Source: Prochlorococcus sp. AG-355-A18
Lineage (GTDB): Bacteria; Cyanobacteriota; Cyanobacteriia; PCC-6307; Cyanobiaceae
Length of the DNA: 47,864 nucleotides
Direction of reading: 5' to 3'
Assembly: GCA_003280985.1 (NCBI GenBank)
Contig: QCDH01000009.1
Location: 1-47,864, forward strand
Shown: positions 1 to 9,066 of the stretch, piece after piece
Layout: each line of letters opens with the position of its first letter
How positions within the stretch are numbered: position 1 is the stretch's first letter
Program-made: the position numbers and the translations under genes
Notes under the pieces: model-generated
Told to the model about the DNA's origin: nothing
The model's database searches: none
Seen by the model: only the letters and a program-made list of their open reading frames with translations

Positions 1-1
1 C

Positions 2-1558
2 CAGTTAGCGATAGTTTTACATGCTCATTTACCATATGTCAGAAAAAATGAAAAAAACTCCTTAGAAGAGGATTGGTTATTTCAGGCGATTTTGGAATGT
101 TACATACCACTACTTCAATCAATAGAATCTTCCAAAAATGAAAATCCATCAAATACCAAACTTACTATTAGTTTGTCTCCAACATTATTATCGCTTCTAA
201 ATAATAAAAAAATTAAAGAAACATTCCCAAGCTGGATTGAAACAAGAAATGATTTCTTAAACGAACTGCCAAAAGAAGAAAAAAATGCCTCTGCATTTTT
301 AATGAAAAATCTTAATGACAAATACCTGTATTGGCAAAAATGTTCTGGAAATTTAATTGAGAAGTTTAGAGTTTTAAATGACTCTGGAAACTTGGATATC
401 CTGACTTGTGCTGCTACGCACGGATATTTGCCAATTTTAAGGGAGAATCCAGAAACTGTTAAAGGACAAATCAATACAGCCATCAGGAGTCATGAAAATA
501 TTTTTGGAACTAAGCCTTTAGGTATTTGGTTACCTGAATGTGCATATTATGAGAATTTAGATGAAATGCTATTTAATTCTGGAATTAGATACGCAATCCT
601 AGATGGTCACGGTATTCTGAACGCTATACCAAGGCCTAGGTATGGTGTGTACGCCCCAATATGCTCGAAAAAAGGAGTTGCCTTCTTTGGTAGAGATAGT
701 GAGTCAACTTTACCTGTTTGGTCTGCAAAGGAAGGGTTCCCGGGAGACAAAGTTTATAGGGAATTTCATAAAGATTTAGGATGGGAATTACCTATCTCCA
801 AACTCCAAAAGAAAGGTATTTCAACAAAAAGACCTTTAGGCTTGAAGTTTCATAAGATTACACATGATAAGGTGCCATTAGGGGAAAAGGAGTTTTACTT
901 AGAAAATGAAGCCAAAAAGAAGGTTGCAGAACATGCTGATTCCTATCTTCTCGCGAGATCCAAACAATTGGAAAAATTAACATTATCCTCTTCCTTTAAG
1001 CCTTTATTGGTGGCTCCATTTGATGCAGAGTTATTTGGTCATTGGTGGTATGAGGGACCTTTTTTCATTGAAAATATTTTAAAAAACTCAAGTAAATATT
1101 CAATTAAGCTTACAAATTTAAAAGAATTCTTAATTCAAAAGCCAAATCTTCAGATTTGCGATCCGTCGCCATCAAGTTGGGGACAAGGTGGTTACCATAA
1201 TTACTGGATTAATGATGCAAATGCGTGGATTGTTCCCGAAATCACTAAAGCAGGCTCAACTTTTGTTGATTTGTGTTCGAAAAAATTTTATGATGACTTA
1301 TCTTCAAGACTTTTCAAGCAAGCAGCAAGAGAATTACTTCTCTCTGAGTCCTCTGATTGGAGTTTCATACTAAGGGCTGGAACTACAACTGAACTAGCAA
1401 AAGAGAGGATAGAAAAACATTTGTTCAGGTTCTGGAAAATAGTAGAAATGCTCAACAATCATTCTAAAATTAATTTAAAATTTCTTGAAGATATTGAGGA
1501 AGAAGATAATGTTTTTCAAGATATTAATATAGATGATTGGCGAAAAAAAAAATACTAA
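2..1558 (+). CDS. GH57 1,4-alpha-glucan branching enzyme (DUF1957 type), 5' partial
   Basis: Glycoside hydrolase family 57 protein, most likely an alpha-1,4-glucan branching enzyme acting on glycogen. The frame is open from the left edge (codon at 2-4), so the start lies outside the window. The first visible residues include the family's N-terminal His motif, LHAHLPYVR. The motif GIWLPEC carries the probable nucleophile Glu at 536-538, and FDAELFGHWW carries the probable acid/base Asp at 1022-1024. The C-terminal part (WGQGGYHNYW onward) fits the helical DUF1957 region. A TTG at 92 could be taken for a start but lies inside the conserved domain. The stop shares the tetranucleotide CTAA with the convergent lycopene cyclase stop. 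Substrate is inferred from the family; amylase or glucanotransferase activity is possible. Confidence 0.88.
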   Translation, partial: QLAIVLHAHLPYVRKNEKNSLEEDWLFQAILECYIPLLQSIESSKNENPSNTKLTISLSPTLLSLLNNKKIKETFPSWIETRNDFLNELPKEEKNASAFLMKNLNDKYLYWQKCSGNLIEKFRVLNDSGNLDILTCAATHGYLPILRENPETVKGQINTAIRSHENIFGTKPLGIWLPECAYYENLDEMLFNSGIRYAILDGHGILNAIPRPRYGVYAPICSKKGVAFFGRDSESTLPVWSAKEGFPGDKVYREFHKDLGWELPISKLQKKGISTKRPLGLKFHKITHDKVPLGEKEFYLENEAKKKVAEHADSYLLARSKQLEKLTLSSSFKPLLVAPFDAELFGHWWYEGPFFIENILKNSSKYSIKLTNLKEFLIQKPNLQICDPSPSSWGQGGYHNYWINDANAWIVPEITKAGSTFVDLCSKKFYDDLSSRLFKQAARELLLSESSDWSFILRAGTTTELAKERIEKHLFRFWKIVEMLNNHSKINLKFLEDIEEEDNVFQDINIDDWRKKKY

Positions 1559-2766
1559 TTTAACTTAAGCATTCCTAGTTTTACTTTTAGAGGTGAATTT
1601 ATAAACATCTTACTCATCACGTAAATTAGTTTTGGAAGAGGAAGAGTATTTGTAAGAAAACCCACCCATTCATTGGTAGATAATCTAAAGAAATTTGAGA
1701 AAAAGCTTCTTAATCTACTTTCGTCAAAACTCATTAATCTTTTTAGACCATACTGGTAAAGTTTATGCCTTTGTGTTAACTCGTAAGGCCATAGGATCTC
1801 CCAACCTTTTGTTGCTAGTTCAAGAGAACTTAGATGAGGTTCTTTTAAAAAGGTTGCTAATTTTTCTGCAAGAAGTGGAGCTCTTCTTAATAAAGATCCG
1901 ATCATATATCCTGATGCAGGATGCACCATGCTTGCAGATCCTCCAAAACCAAGTACAAATTGTTTTTTAAATGGGAGGGGCAAATTCATTGGGAAAAGGC
2001 AATTCTCTTCATGAAAAATTTCATTTACCTTAATATCCTTACTTTTCAGTCTTTTAAAAAGTCTTTTTTTAAGATTTTCTTGAGATAATGCAGGATAACT
2101 AGCTAATGATGTTTCTTCAACAAAATAAGTTTCATTTCCAAGATCCATTGCGTAAAGAAAGGAAGGAGATGATAACTTTTCTTCTTTGTTTAAATGATTT
2201 GGACGAAAATCCATTAATACAAACTGTTCTTTATTGACCGGTGGAGATGAAAATTTACCGACAATTCCATATGCAGCTTGTTGAGCGATTTCATTTTGAA
2301 CTGGTCTTTTTATAAAATTACTTTTATGACCACTTGCGTCAATGACTAACCTTGCCTTGATCCTTAGACCTGAAAAACATATTACCTCAGATAGTTTATT
2401 TTCCTCTTTAATATCTTTTGCTGTTTCATTCAACCATTCAATCCCTTTACACTTTTTTAAAAGTTCATTTTGAAAAGCTTCTTGGTTTATTAGACCATAA
2501 TCGTAATTATGTTTTGTTGGGTTATCTCCCTTTTTATTTTCCCCATTCCCAAAAAAACTAACTGTTTTACACCATCGATGAGATAACAAAGATTCTAATC
2601 CTAATTCCTCCAATTCAGAAGCCCAAATACCATATGTATTCTCCCATTTTTCATTTGGAGATTTAGTTGATATTCCTTTTATATTTAGATTTTGCTTAGC
2701 CAATTCAGAAGCTAAGCATAATGCTGCAGGACCGGAACCTAAAATTAAAATATCAAGTATTTCCAT
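1555..2766 (-). CDS. crtL: Lycopene cyclase (CrtL type)
   Basis: FAD-dependent lycopene cyclase of 403 aa that closes the ionone rings of lycopene on the way to beta- or alpha-carotene and zeaxanthin. The N-terminus has a dinucleotide-binding GSGPAA at residues 10-15, then TYGIWASEL (44-52), VIDASG (141-146) and the family's C-terminal FGGSASMVHPASGYM (274-288). Prochlorococcus carries two CrtL paralogues, beta and epsilon. From the gyrA neighbourhood I lean to the beta type, but the sequence alone does not settle this. It lies 23 bp downstream of gyrA on the same strand and may be read through from it. Length is normal. Confidence 0.88.
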   Translation of the reverse strand: MEILDILILGSGPAALCLASELAKQNLNIKGISTKSPNEKWENTYGIWASELEELGLESLLSHRWCKTVSFFGNGENKKGDNPTKHNYDYGLINQEAFQNELLKKCKGIEWLNETAKDIKEENKLSEVICFSGLRIKARLVIDASGHKSNFIKRPVQNEIAQQAAYGIVGKFSSPPVNKEQFVLMDFRPNHLNKEEKLSSPSFLYAMDLGNETYFVEETSLASYPALSQENLKKRLFKRLKSKDIKVNEIFHEENCLFPMNLPLPFKKQFVLGFGGSASMVHPASGYMIGSLLRRAPLLAEKLATFLKEPHLSSLELATKGWEILWPYELTQRHKLYQYGLKRLMSFDESRLRSFFSNFFRLSTNEWVGFLTNTLPLPKLIYVMSKMFINSPLKVKLGMLKLN

Positions 2767-2789
2767 ATTATCTAGTGAATCATCTTCTC

Positions 2790-5388
2790 TTAATTTTCTT
2801 CGCTTGAGTTTAATTGGTCCATTTCTTCTGTTTGTTCATGTGGAACTAAAACAACTTCTGATAAATGATCTCCTTCATCCAATCTTTGTAGTTTTACTCC
2901 AGTAGCGGCTCTAGATTGTTGGGAAATTTTATCCGCGTTTGTTCTAACTATCACACCTTTTTCGGTCACAAATAGTAATTCTTCCCCTTCTCCTAGGACC
3001 TTCAAGCATACTAATACATCATCTTTAATTCTGAATTTTATAGCTTTCAAACCCATTCCTGCTCTTTTTTGTAATCTAAACTGAGTTACAGGTACTCTTT
3101 TACCAAGTCCAAATGCACTGGCTATTAGTACCCAAGGACCTTCTGAAGAATTAACTTCAAGATTCTCATCAATTTCATTATCAAGGTCCTCATTTTTTGC
3201 CAATTGATCAACTAAATCCGATGTCAATACATCCATAGATACAAGATTGTCTCCTTTTCTCAAGTTCATAGATTTAACCCCCCCTTGCCGTCCTGCCAAG
3301 TGGCCTTAATTCGTTAATATCTAATCTGAAATGAATTGCCATTCCTGTTCTTGAACCAATCAAAACACTATCACCTTCTTTTGATAATCTAACCCAAGTT
3401 AAAGCATCTCCATCCTCAAGATTAATCGCTATTAACCCATTTGATCGAATTTTTGAGAAAGCAGAAAGTGAAGTTCTTTTAATAAATCCAGCCTTGGTTA
3501 GCATTAATAGATAACAATTGTTATCAAAAGAATCTACACCAACCAGCGAAGTTATCTTTTCTTCTCTAGGGATTGGAAGAAGTTGAACCGATGGAGTCCC
3601 TTTAGCAGTTCTGCTACTCATAGGAACTCTATATGCTGGGAGAGCATAAGATACCCCTCTATCACTGAAAAGTAAAAGAGTATCATGATCATTACAGCTT
3701 ATAAATAGTTTTACTTCATCATCTTCTTGAGTCTTTGTTCCAGCTTTGCCTCTTGAGCCTCGACTTGTAGATTCGAATTCATTAACAGGCATTCTTTTTA
3801 AATAACCTGCTTCAGTTAATAAAACTACAGATCTGTCATTAGCGATAAGATCAATATCATCTAGACCACCGCCTAAATCAAGTATTTCTGTTTTCCTTGG
3901 AGAAGAAAATCTCTCATTGATTTTATTAAGTTCTTCAAGAATAATTTCAAAAATTCTTTCTTTACTATTTAATATTTGAAGATATTCGTTGATTTTTCGT
4001 GTTAATTCATTATGTTCGCTTTTGATTTTATCTGCCTCTAGTGCTGTTAGTCTTCTTAATTGCATTTGTAAAATTGCATCTGCCTGTGTGGAAGATAACT
4101 CATGATCAGTTTGTAATTTTTCTCTAGCTGAAACTGTATCTTTTGCTGATCTTATTAGATTGATAATCTCATCCATAGCCCCCAGTGCTAATAAAAGACC
4201 TTTTACGATATGATCTCTTTCTTCCGCCTTTTTTAATAAAAATCCTGTTCTCCGCCTTATTGTCTCCTCTCTGAAATCTAGAAATACATCTAACATTTTT
4301 CTTAGTGAAAGTGTTGTCGGCTCTCCTTTTACTAAAGCTAGGATATTCGCGCTAAAGTTATTTTGTAGAGGTGTTAACTTAAATAAATTATTTAAAACTA
4401 CTTGTGGGTAGGCATCCCTTTTTAATTCAATAACAATCCTCATTCCATCTCGATCACTCTCATCTCTAATATCAGAAATACCTTCTAATTTTTTTTCATT
4501 AACCAAGTCAGCAATTCTCTCTATCAATGCCGCTTTATTAGTTTGAAATGGAAGCTCTGTAATTATTACTGCATCTTTCTCTGCCCTGCCAGGAGATTTA
4601 ATTTGCTCAATATTTGCTACACCTCTCATGGTTATTGAACCCCTTCCTGTTTTGAAAGTTTCTCTGATACCATCTCGGCCTAATATTTGACCACCTGTTG
4701 GGAAATCAGGCCCCTTAATTATTTCAAAAAGTTCTCTATCCTCAATCGAAGGGTTTTTGATTATTGACTTAAGACCATTAATTAATTCCCCTAAGTTATG
4801 AGGTGGAATATTAGTTGCCATTCCTACTGCTATTCCAGATGATCCATTTAGTAGTAGTTGAGGAATCCTAGCAGGTAAAACTGTTGGTTCTTGCTGAGAA
4901 CCGTCAAAATTATCGGCAAAATCCACAGTTTCAGATTCAATATCTTCTAATAAACTTTCATCTGTGAGAGATTGTAAACGAGATTCTGTATATCTCATTG
5001 CTGCTGGGGGGTCGTTATCAACAGAACCAAAGTTTCCATGGCCATCTATGAGTGGCATCCTCATAGAGAAGTCCTGAGCCATCCTAACCAAAGCATCATA
5101 AACAGCAGTATCGCCATGAGGGTGGTATTTACCTAGTACTTCTCCAACAACTCTTGCACATTTTCTGTATGGTCTACCGCTAGTTAAACCAAGTTCATAC
5201 ATTGCATAAAGAATTCTTCTATGAACAGGTTTTAATCCATCTCTTGCATCTGGAAGAGCACGACCAACTATAACGCTCATTGCATACTCAAGATATGAGC
5301 GAGACATCTCGTTTCTTAGGTCAGTCTGAATAATTCGGTCGTTATCTTCGCTTAATCCTGAGTTATCAGAATCTAAAATATCAGACAT
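2790..5388 (-). pseudogene. gyrA: DNA gyrase/topoisomerase IV subunit A, interrupted by a +1 frameshift
   Basis: Type IIA topoisomerase A subunit in two overlapping frames: 5388-3274 (704 codons) and a remainder running on to 2790. The N-terminal part has the winged-helix region (residues ~30-140) with active-site Tyr133 in MRYTESR. A degenerate GyrA-box-like motif (SRGSRGKAG) lies in the beta-pinwheel region. Reading breaks at a run of seven Cs on the plus strand (3278-3284), just after [10 protein letters not shown]. With six Cs the frame continues as [16 protein letters not shown], which is the expected last-blade sequence. Restored length is about 860 aa, normal for the family. The protein is essential, so an assembly or sequencing error in the homopolymer, or slippage during expression, is likelier than true loss. 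It is divergent from guaB3. Confidence 0.85.
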
Positions 5389-5555
5389 ATAAAAATCCTT
5401 TTTTTAATAATAATCGCTGATTGTCATAATGAATAAAAAAAAATATTTATTTAATTCCCAAATACTCACAATTACACACAAATCAAAAAAAAACCTGTTT
5501 TTTTTGAATAAATCTTGGCTTATTACCCCATTAGTTGTTAATTTATTCAAAATAA

Positions 5556-6731
5556 ATGGAAAATTTCGTGAATATTGAACTTGGTTTAAATAAAAAAGTA
5601 AGAAGGGCTTATGGCATTGATGAGATAGCTTTAGTTCCTGGTAATAGAACACTTGATTACGATTTGACTGATCCTTCTTGGTCAATAGGTGATATCAAAA
5701 GAGAAGTTCCGATCGTTGCTAGTGCCATGGACAGTGTTGTTGATGTCAATACGGCTATAGAACTCACAAAATTAGGTTCCATAGGGGTTATTAATATGGA
5801 GGGCATACAAACAAGATATGAAAATCCTGATGAAATTTTGAACCAAATAGCATCAGTCGGAAAGAAGGATTTCGTTCCGTTAATGCAGAAGATATACAGT
5901 GAACCGGTTAAGGAGGGATTGATTTTACAAAGAATCAATGAGGTCAAGCAAGGAGGAGGGATCGCTGCTTTTAGTGGGACTCCTCAAGCTGCTATTAAGT
6001 TTAAAGAAACACTTAATAATTCCAAAATAGATTTATTTTTTCTTCAAGGAACAGTTGTATCAACTGAACATCTTGGTATGGAAGGTAGGGAAACCTTAAA
6101 TATTAAAGAACTCTGCGAATCTATGAATGCCCCAGTTGTAGCAGGAAATTGTGTTACTTACGAAGTTGCTAAACTTCTCATGAATGCTGGAGTCGCAGGA
6201 CTAATGGTTGGGATAGGACCTGGAGCGGCATGTACATCAAGAGGAGTATTGGGAATTGGAATCCCTCAAGCAACTGCAATTGCTGATTGTAGTGCGGCAA
6301 GAAATGATTATTTTAAAGAAAGTGGTCGTTATATCCCCATTATTGGTGATGGAGGAATTGTAACAGGAGGAGATATCTGTAAATGTTTAGCATGTGGAGC
6401 AGATGCAGTAATGATTGGATCTCCAATAGCTAAATCCTCAAAAGCTCCAGGTAAAGGATTCCACTGGGGTATGGCTACTCCAAGTCCAGTATTGCCAAGG
6501 GGCACAAGAATTGAAGTTGGTTCTACAGGATCCTTAGAAAGAATAATTAAAGGACCCGCCTTACTTGATGATGGGACACATAACTTATTAGGAGCCATAA
6601 GAACCTCGATGAGTACTCTTGGGGTAAAAAATATTAAAGAAATGCAAAAAGTTGAAATAGTTATAGCACCATCGCTTCTTACAGAGGGTAAAGTTTATCA
6701 AAAGGCTCAGCAGCTTGGGATGGGTAAATAG
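5556..6731 (+). CDS. guaB3: GuaB3-family IMP dehydrogenase-like protein
   Basis: 391-aa TIM-barrel protein of the IMP dehydrogenase/GMP reductase superfamily, of the CBS-less GuaB3 type found in cyanobacteria and actinobacteria. Visible motifs are AYGIDEIALVPG (18-29), PIVASAMDSVVD (52-63), the catalytic-loop GPGAACTSRG with Cys226, and DGGIVTGGDI followed by CGADAVMIGSP. The usual CBS pair between barrel strands is missing, which matches the short length. It probably converts IMP to XMP in guanine nucleotide synthesis, although the activity of this subfamily was long uncertain. The ATG at 5556 is used; GTG at 5571 is an alternative. The next element downstream is the Yfr1 RNA. Confidence 0.88.
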   Translation: MENFVNIELGLNKKVRRAYGIDEIALVPGNRTLDYDLTDPSWSIGDIKREVPIVASAMDSVVDVNTAIELTKLGSIGVINMEGIQTRYENPDEILNQIASVGKKDFVPLMQKIYSEPVKEGLILQRINEVKQGGGIAAFSGTPQAAIKFKETLNNSKIDLFFLQGTVVSTEHLGMEGRETLNIKELCESMNAPVVAGNCVTYEVAKLLMNAGVAGLMVGIGPGAACTSRGVLGIGIPQATAIADCSAARNDYFKESGRYIPIIGDGGIVTGGDICKCLACGADAVMIGSPIAKSSKAPGKGFHWGMATPSPVLPRGTRIEVGSTGSLERIIKGPALLDDGTHNLLGAIRTSMSTLGVKNIKEMQKVEIVIAPSLLTEGKVYQKAQQLGMGK

Positions 6732-6801
6732 TTAAATTAGAGCAAAATCATAAAACCATAGTGAATTAAGTATTAAATTGAAAATTTTTCTAATTAGGAG
6801 T

Positions 6802-6807
6802 TATTAT
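6802..6807 (+). promoter_or_regulatory. -10 element for Yfr1
   Basis: TATTAT placed eight bases upstream of the GGGGG that begins the Yfr1 RNA. The spacing fits a sigma-70-type -10 box. No convincing -35 is seen, which is common in Prochlorococcus. Confidence 0.6.
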
Positions 6808-6815
6808 GAAATGAT

Positions 6816-6870
6816 GGGGGAAACCCCATACTCCTCACACACTAAATCGCCCGATTAATCGGGCTTTTTT
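6816..6870 (+). ncRNA. yfr1: Yfr1 small regulatory RNA
   Basis: A 55-nt RNA with the classical Yfr1 layout: a 5' hairpin (GGGG-GAAA-CCCC), an unpaired stretch holding the invariant 11-mer ACTCCTCACAC (6830-6840), and a terminator hairpin GCCCGATTAATCGGGC followed by six Ts. The guaB-trxA location is the known conserved position in Prochlorococcus and marine Synechococcus. Yfr1 is an abundant trans-acting sRNA whose exposed 11-mer pairs with target mRNAs. The 3' hairpin also serves as terminator. Confidence 0.95.
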
Positions 6871-6961
6871 AGATATTTTGTTACTTATATTATTTTATCT
6901 GTAATGAAATCATCACTTAAAAGAATTGCCTGCTAAATTTTCAAAAAGGAATACTTAAATT

Positions 6962-7285
6962 ATGTCATCAGCTCCAGCCGTAACTGATTCTTCATTTGAC
7001 AAGGATGTACTGCAAAGTGATCTACCAGTATTGGTTGATTTTTGGGCACCATGGTGCGGTCCTTGTAGGATGGTCGCTCCAGTTGTAGAAGAAATCTCAA
7101 AAGACTTTGAAGGGAAAATTAAAGTTTTTAAATTAAACACAGATGAGAATCCCAATGTAGCCAGTCAATACGGAATTAGAAGTATTCCTACATTAATGAT
7201 CTTTAAGGGAGGTCAAAAGGTTGATACCGTTGTTGGTGCTGTGCCAAAGGCAACTCTTTCAAGCACTTTAACTAAGCATTTATAA
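6962..7285 (+). CDS. trxA: Thioredoxin (TrxA)
   Basis: 107-aa classical thioredoxin that reduces disulfides in cytosolic target enzymes. The active site WCGPC is at residues 31-35, preceded by VDFWAP, and the cis-proline motif SIPTLMIF follows in the second half. Length is exactly that of m-type thioredoxins. There is no signal peptide or membrane segment. It follows Yfr1 and is separated by 11 bp from hisH, so the two are probably co-transcribed. Confidence 0.96.
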   Translation: MSSAPAVTDSSFDKDVLQSDLPVLVDFWAPWCGPCRMVAPVVEEISKDFEGKIKVFKLNTDENPNVASQYGIRSIPTLMIFKGGQKVDTVVGAVPKATLSSTLTKHL

Positions 7286-7296
7286 ATTTAAAAGGT

Positions 7297-7914
7297 TTGC
7301 ACAAAATTGGACTTATAGATTATGGGATGGGAAACATTCATTCTGTAACAAAATCTCTAGAAAGTCTTGGAGAAGAAATAATATTAATAAAAAACTTTAA
7401 TGATTCTAAGCTTTGTAAGGCAATAATACTTCCTGGGGTTGGAGCCTTCGATCCAGCAATGAATAATCTTATAAATACGGATTTGACAAATGATTTGAAA
7501 AATTGGATTAAAAGTGGGAAGTCTTTTTTGGGGATATGTTTAGGTCTGCAACTCCTTTTTGAATCTAGCGATGAAGGAAAAGTTCAAGGGCTGGGAATTT
7601 TGAAAGGAAAAATACAAAAAATACCTAATATTGTTAATCAAAAAATCCCTCATATGGGATGGTGCGAACTTTTACCTACAAAACCAAATACTTTATTAGA
7701 GCTTGAAGAATTAAATAATTGGGTATATTTTGTACATTCCTATCATGCAATCCCAAATGACTTCAATATTGTTGCAGCTCAGGTTAATTATGGTTCTAAA
7801 AAATTAACTGCAATGATTGAGAAGGATAATTTATTGGCCTGTCAATTTCACCCAGAAAAATCTGGTAAAACTGGAGAAAAACTTTTGAGAAGATGGCTTA
7901 GTAATATTCAATAA
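7297..7914 (+). CDS. hisH: Imidazole glycerol phosphate synthase glutaminase subunit HisH
   Basis: 205-aa class I glutamine amidotransferase that supplies ammonia to HisF in histidine synthesis. The N-terminus IGLIDYGMGNIHSV is diagnostic. The nucleophile is Cys81 in LGICLGLQLL, and the partner His and Glu are in CQFHPEKSG near the C-terminus. The gene must start at the TTG at 7297, because the frame's first conserved residues follow immediately and no ATG or GTG precedes them. It lies 11 bp after trxA and 13 bp before rsmD. Confidence 0.94.
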   Translation: MHKIGLIDYGMGNIHSVTKSLESLGEEIILIKNFNDSKLCKAIILPGVGAFDPAMNNLINTDLTNDLKNWIKSGKSFLGICLGLQLLFESSDEGKVQGLGILKGKIQKIPNIVNQKIPHMGWCELLPTKPNTLLELEELNNWVYFVHSYHAIPNDFNIVAAQVNYGSKKLTAMIEKDNLLACQFHPEKSGKTGEKLLRRWLSNIQ

Positions 7915-7927
7915 CAGATGATTACAG

Positions 7928-8527
7928 ATGAAGACTAATTTAAGATTAATTGGGGGTAAAAAACTCCAAAGTCCAAATAATATTTATACGAGGCCTACAA
8001 CTTTGAGAGTTAGAGAGGCAGTATTTAATATTTTGAATAACAGAGTTGAAAATAGTAATTGGTTAGATTTATTTAGTGGAACAGGAGCGATATCTTGTGA
8101 AGCATATAATCATGGTGCAAGAAAAATAATTGCAATTGAAAAAAACAAAATCAACTCAAAAATTTGTTTAGAAAATTTACTTTCGTTGGAAAATATAGAA
8201 AATAGGAGAAATGATATTGATGTTATTTGTAAAGACGTTTTGAAATGGACTAAACCAAATTATGAGAGAAACTTATCATCAAGAAATATGGAATTAAACA
8301 AATTAAAATTTGATTTTGTATATCTAGATCCTCCATATGATGTGAATTTCCATGAATTAGTTTTAAATCAATTATTTAACTGTAATTTTTTAAAACAAAA
8401 TTCAATAGTTATTTGTGAACATTCTCCTGAGCTATTTATTAAAAAAAGTACTTTATGGGAAACTATAGATGTAAGAAATTATGGGCAGTCAAGATTAACA
8501 TTTTTAATCAATGTCAAGCATCCCTGA
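7928..8527 (+). CDS. rsmD: 16S rRNA (guanine966-N2)-methyltransferase RsmD
   Basis: 199-aa SAM-dependent methyltransferase that modifies G966 of 16S rRNA. It shows the RsmD N-terminus (LRLIGGKKL, then [15 protein letters not shown]), the SAM-binding motif [14 protein letters not shown] and the catalytic N-methyltransferase motif DPPY within [10 protein letters not shown]. Length is typical. The last 24 bp overlap the 3' end of petG on the opposite strand. Confidence 0.9.
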   Translation: MKTNLRLIGGKKLQSPNNIYTRPTTLRVREAVFNILNNRVENSNWLDLFSGTGAISCEAYNHGARKIIAIEKNKINSKICLENLLSLENIENRRNDIDVICKDVLKWTKPNYERNLSSRNMELNKLKFDFVYLDPPYDVNFHELVLNQLFNCNFLKQNSIVICEHSPELFIKKSTLWETIDVRNYGQSRLTFLINVKHP

Positions 8528-8623
8528 ACCTCTTCTGTATTGATTCCATGCACTTACGAATAATCCTAGAAGAGTTATTGGGACTAAACCTAAAACAATT
8601 CCACATAGAAGAGGCTCGATCAT
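8504..8623 (-). CDS. petG: Cytochrome b6f complex subunit PetG
   Basis: A 39-codon gene on the minus strand, start ATG at 8623. The product begins [20 protein letters not shown] and ends SGMLDID, an almost exact match to PetG as I know it. It is a single-span thylakoid protein (hydrophobic residues ~4-23) needed for assembly and stability of the cytochrome b6f complex. Its 3' end overlaps the end of rsmD by 24 bp. It is divergent from the cytochrome cM gene 56 bp away, so two electron-transport genes share one promoter region. Confidence 0.95.
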   Translation of the reverse strand: MIEPLLCGIVLGLVPITLLGLFVSAWNQYRRGSGMLDID

Positions 8624-8679
8624 TTTTTTTGCCTTTTTAGTATTTCTTATTCACAATTGTTACATAGAGACTATTTTTT

Positions 8680-9066
8680 GTGTCAACATCTTCATCAACT
8701 GCAGCAGAACGAGACTTTAAAAGAGAATTCCTAAAAATTGTTTTTATTGTTTTTGGAGTTTCTTTGATTTGCTTTTCAATATTTTTCGTAAATCATAATG
8801 AAAATAACAAATATATTATTGAAACTCTTGATCTTAATGGTTCTGTTGAGGAAGGAGATGCTCTTTTTAAGGTAAATTGTGTTGGATGTCATGGAATTAC
8901 AGCAAGAGGATTGGTGGGACCAGACTTACACTCAATAACTCAACGTTTGAATGATAAAGAGATAATAAAACAAGTTACTGGAGGCCTGACTCCTCCTATG
9001 CCAAGTTTCGAAATTGATCCTGTAAATATGTCCAATTTATTAAAATATCTTCATAGCCTTGAATGA
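8680..9066 (+). CDS. cytM: Membrane-anchored c-type cytochrome, CytM-like
   Basis: 128-aa monohaem cytochrome c. An uncleaved-looking N-terminal membrane anchor (residues ~18-37) is followed by the haem motif CVGCH at 67-71 and a probable axial Met in PPMPSF (Met107). The short length and retained anchor fit cyanobacterial cytochrome cM, a low-abundance thylakoid or cytoplasmic-membrane cytochrome implicated in tuning photosynthetic and respiratory electron flow. Start is GTG at 8680. Its stop overlaps the following methyltransferase start (ATGA). The cM assignment rests on size and context. Confidence 0.8.
   Translation: MSTSSSTAAERDFKREFLKIVFIVFGVSLICFSIFFVNHNENNKYIIETLDLNGSVEEGDALFKVNCVGCHGITARGLVGPDLHSITQRLNDKEIIKQVTGGLTPPMPSFEIDPVNMSNLLKYLHSLE

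Noticed and set aside
5404-5685. 93-codon minus-strand frame between gyrA and guaB3
   Set aside because: It overlaps the guaB3 start and is a low-complexity shadow without family features.
6329-6598. 89-codon minus-strand frame inside guaB3
   Set aside because: It is opposite conserved active-site sequence of guaB3 and has no independent support.
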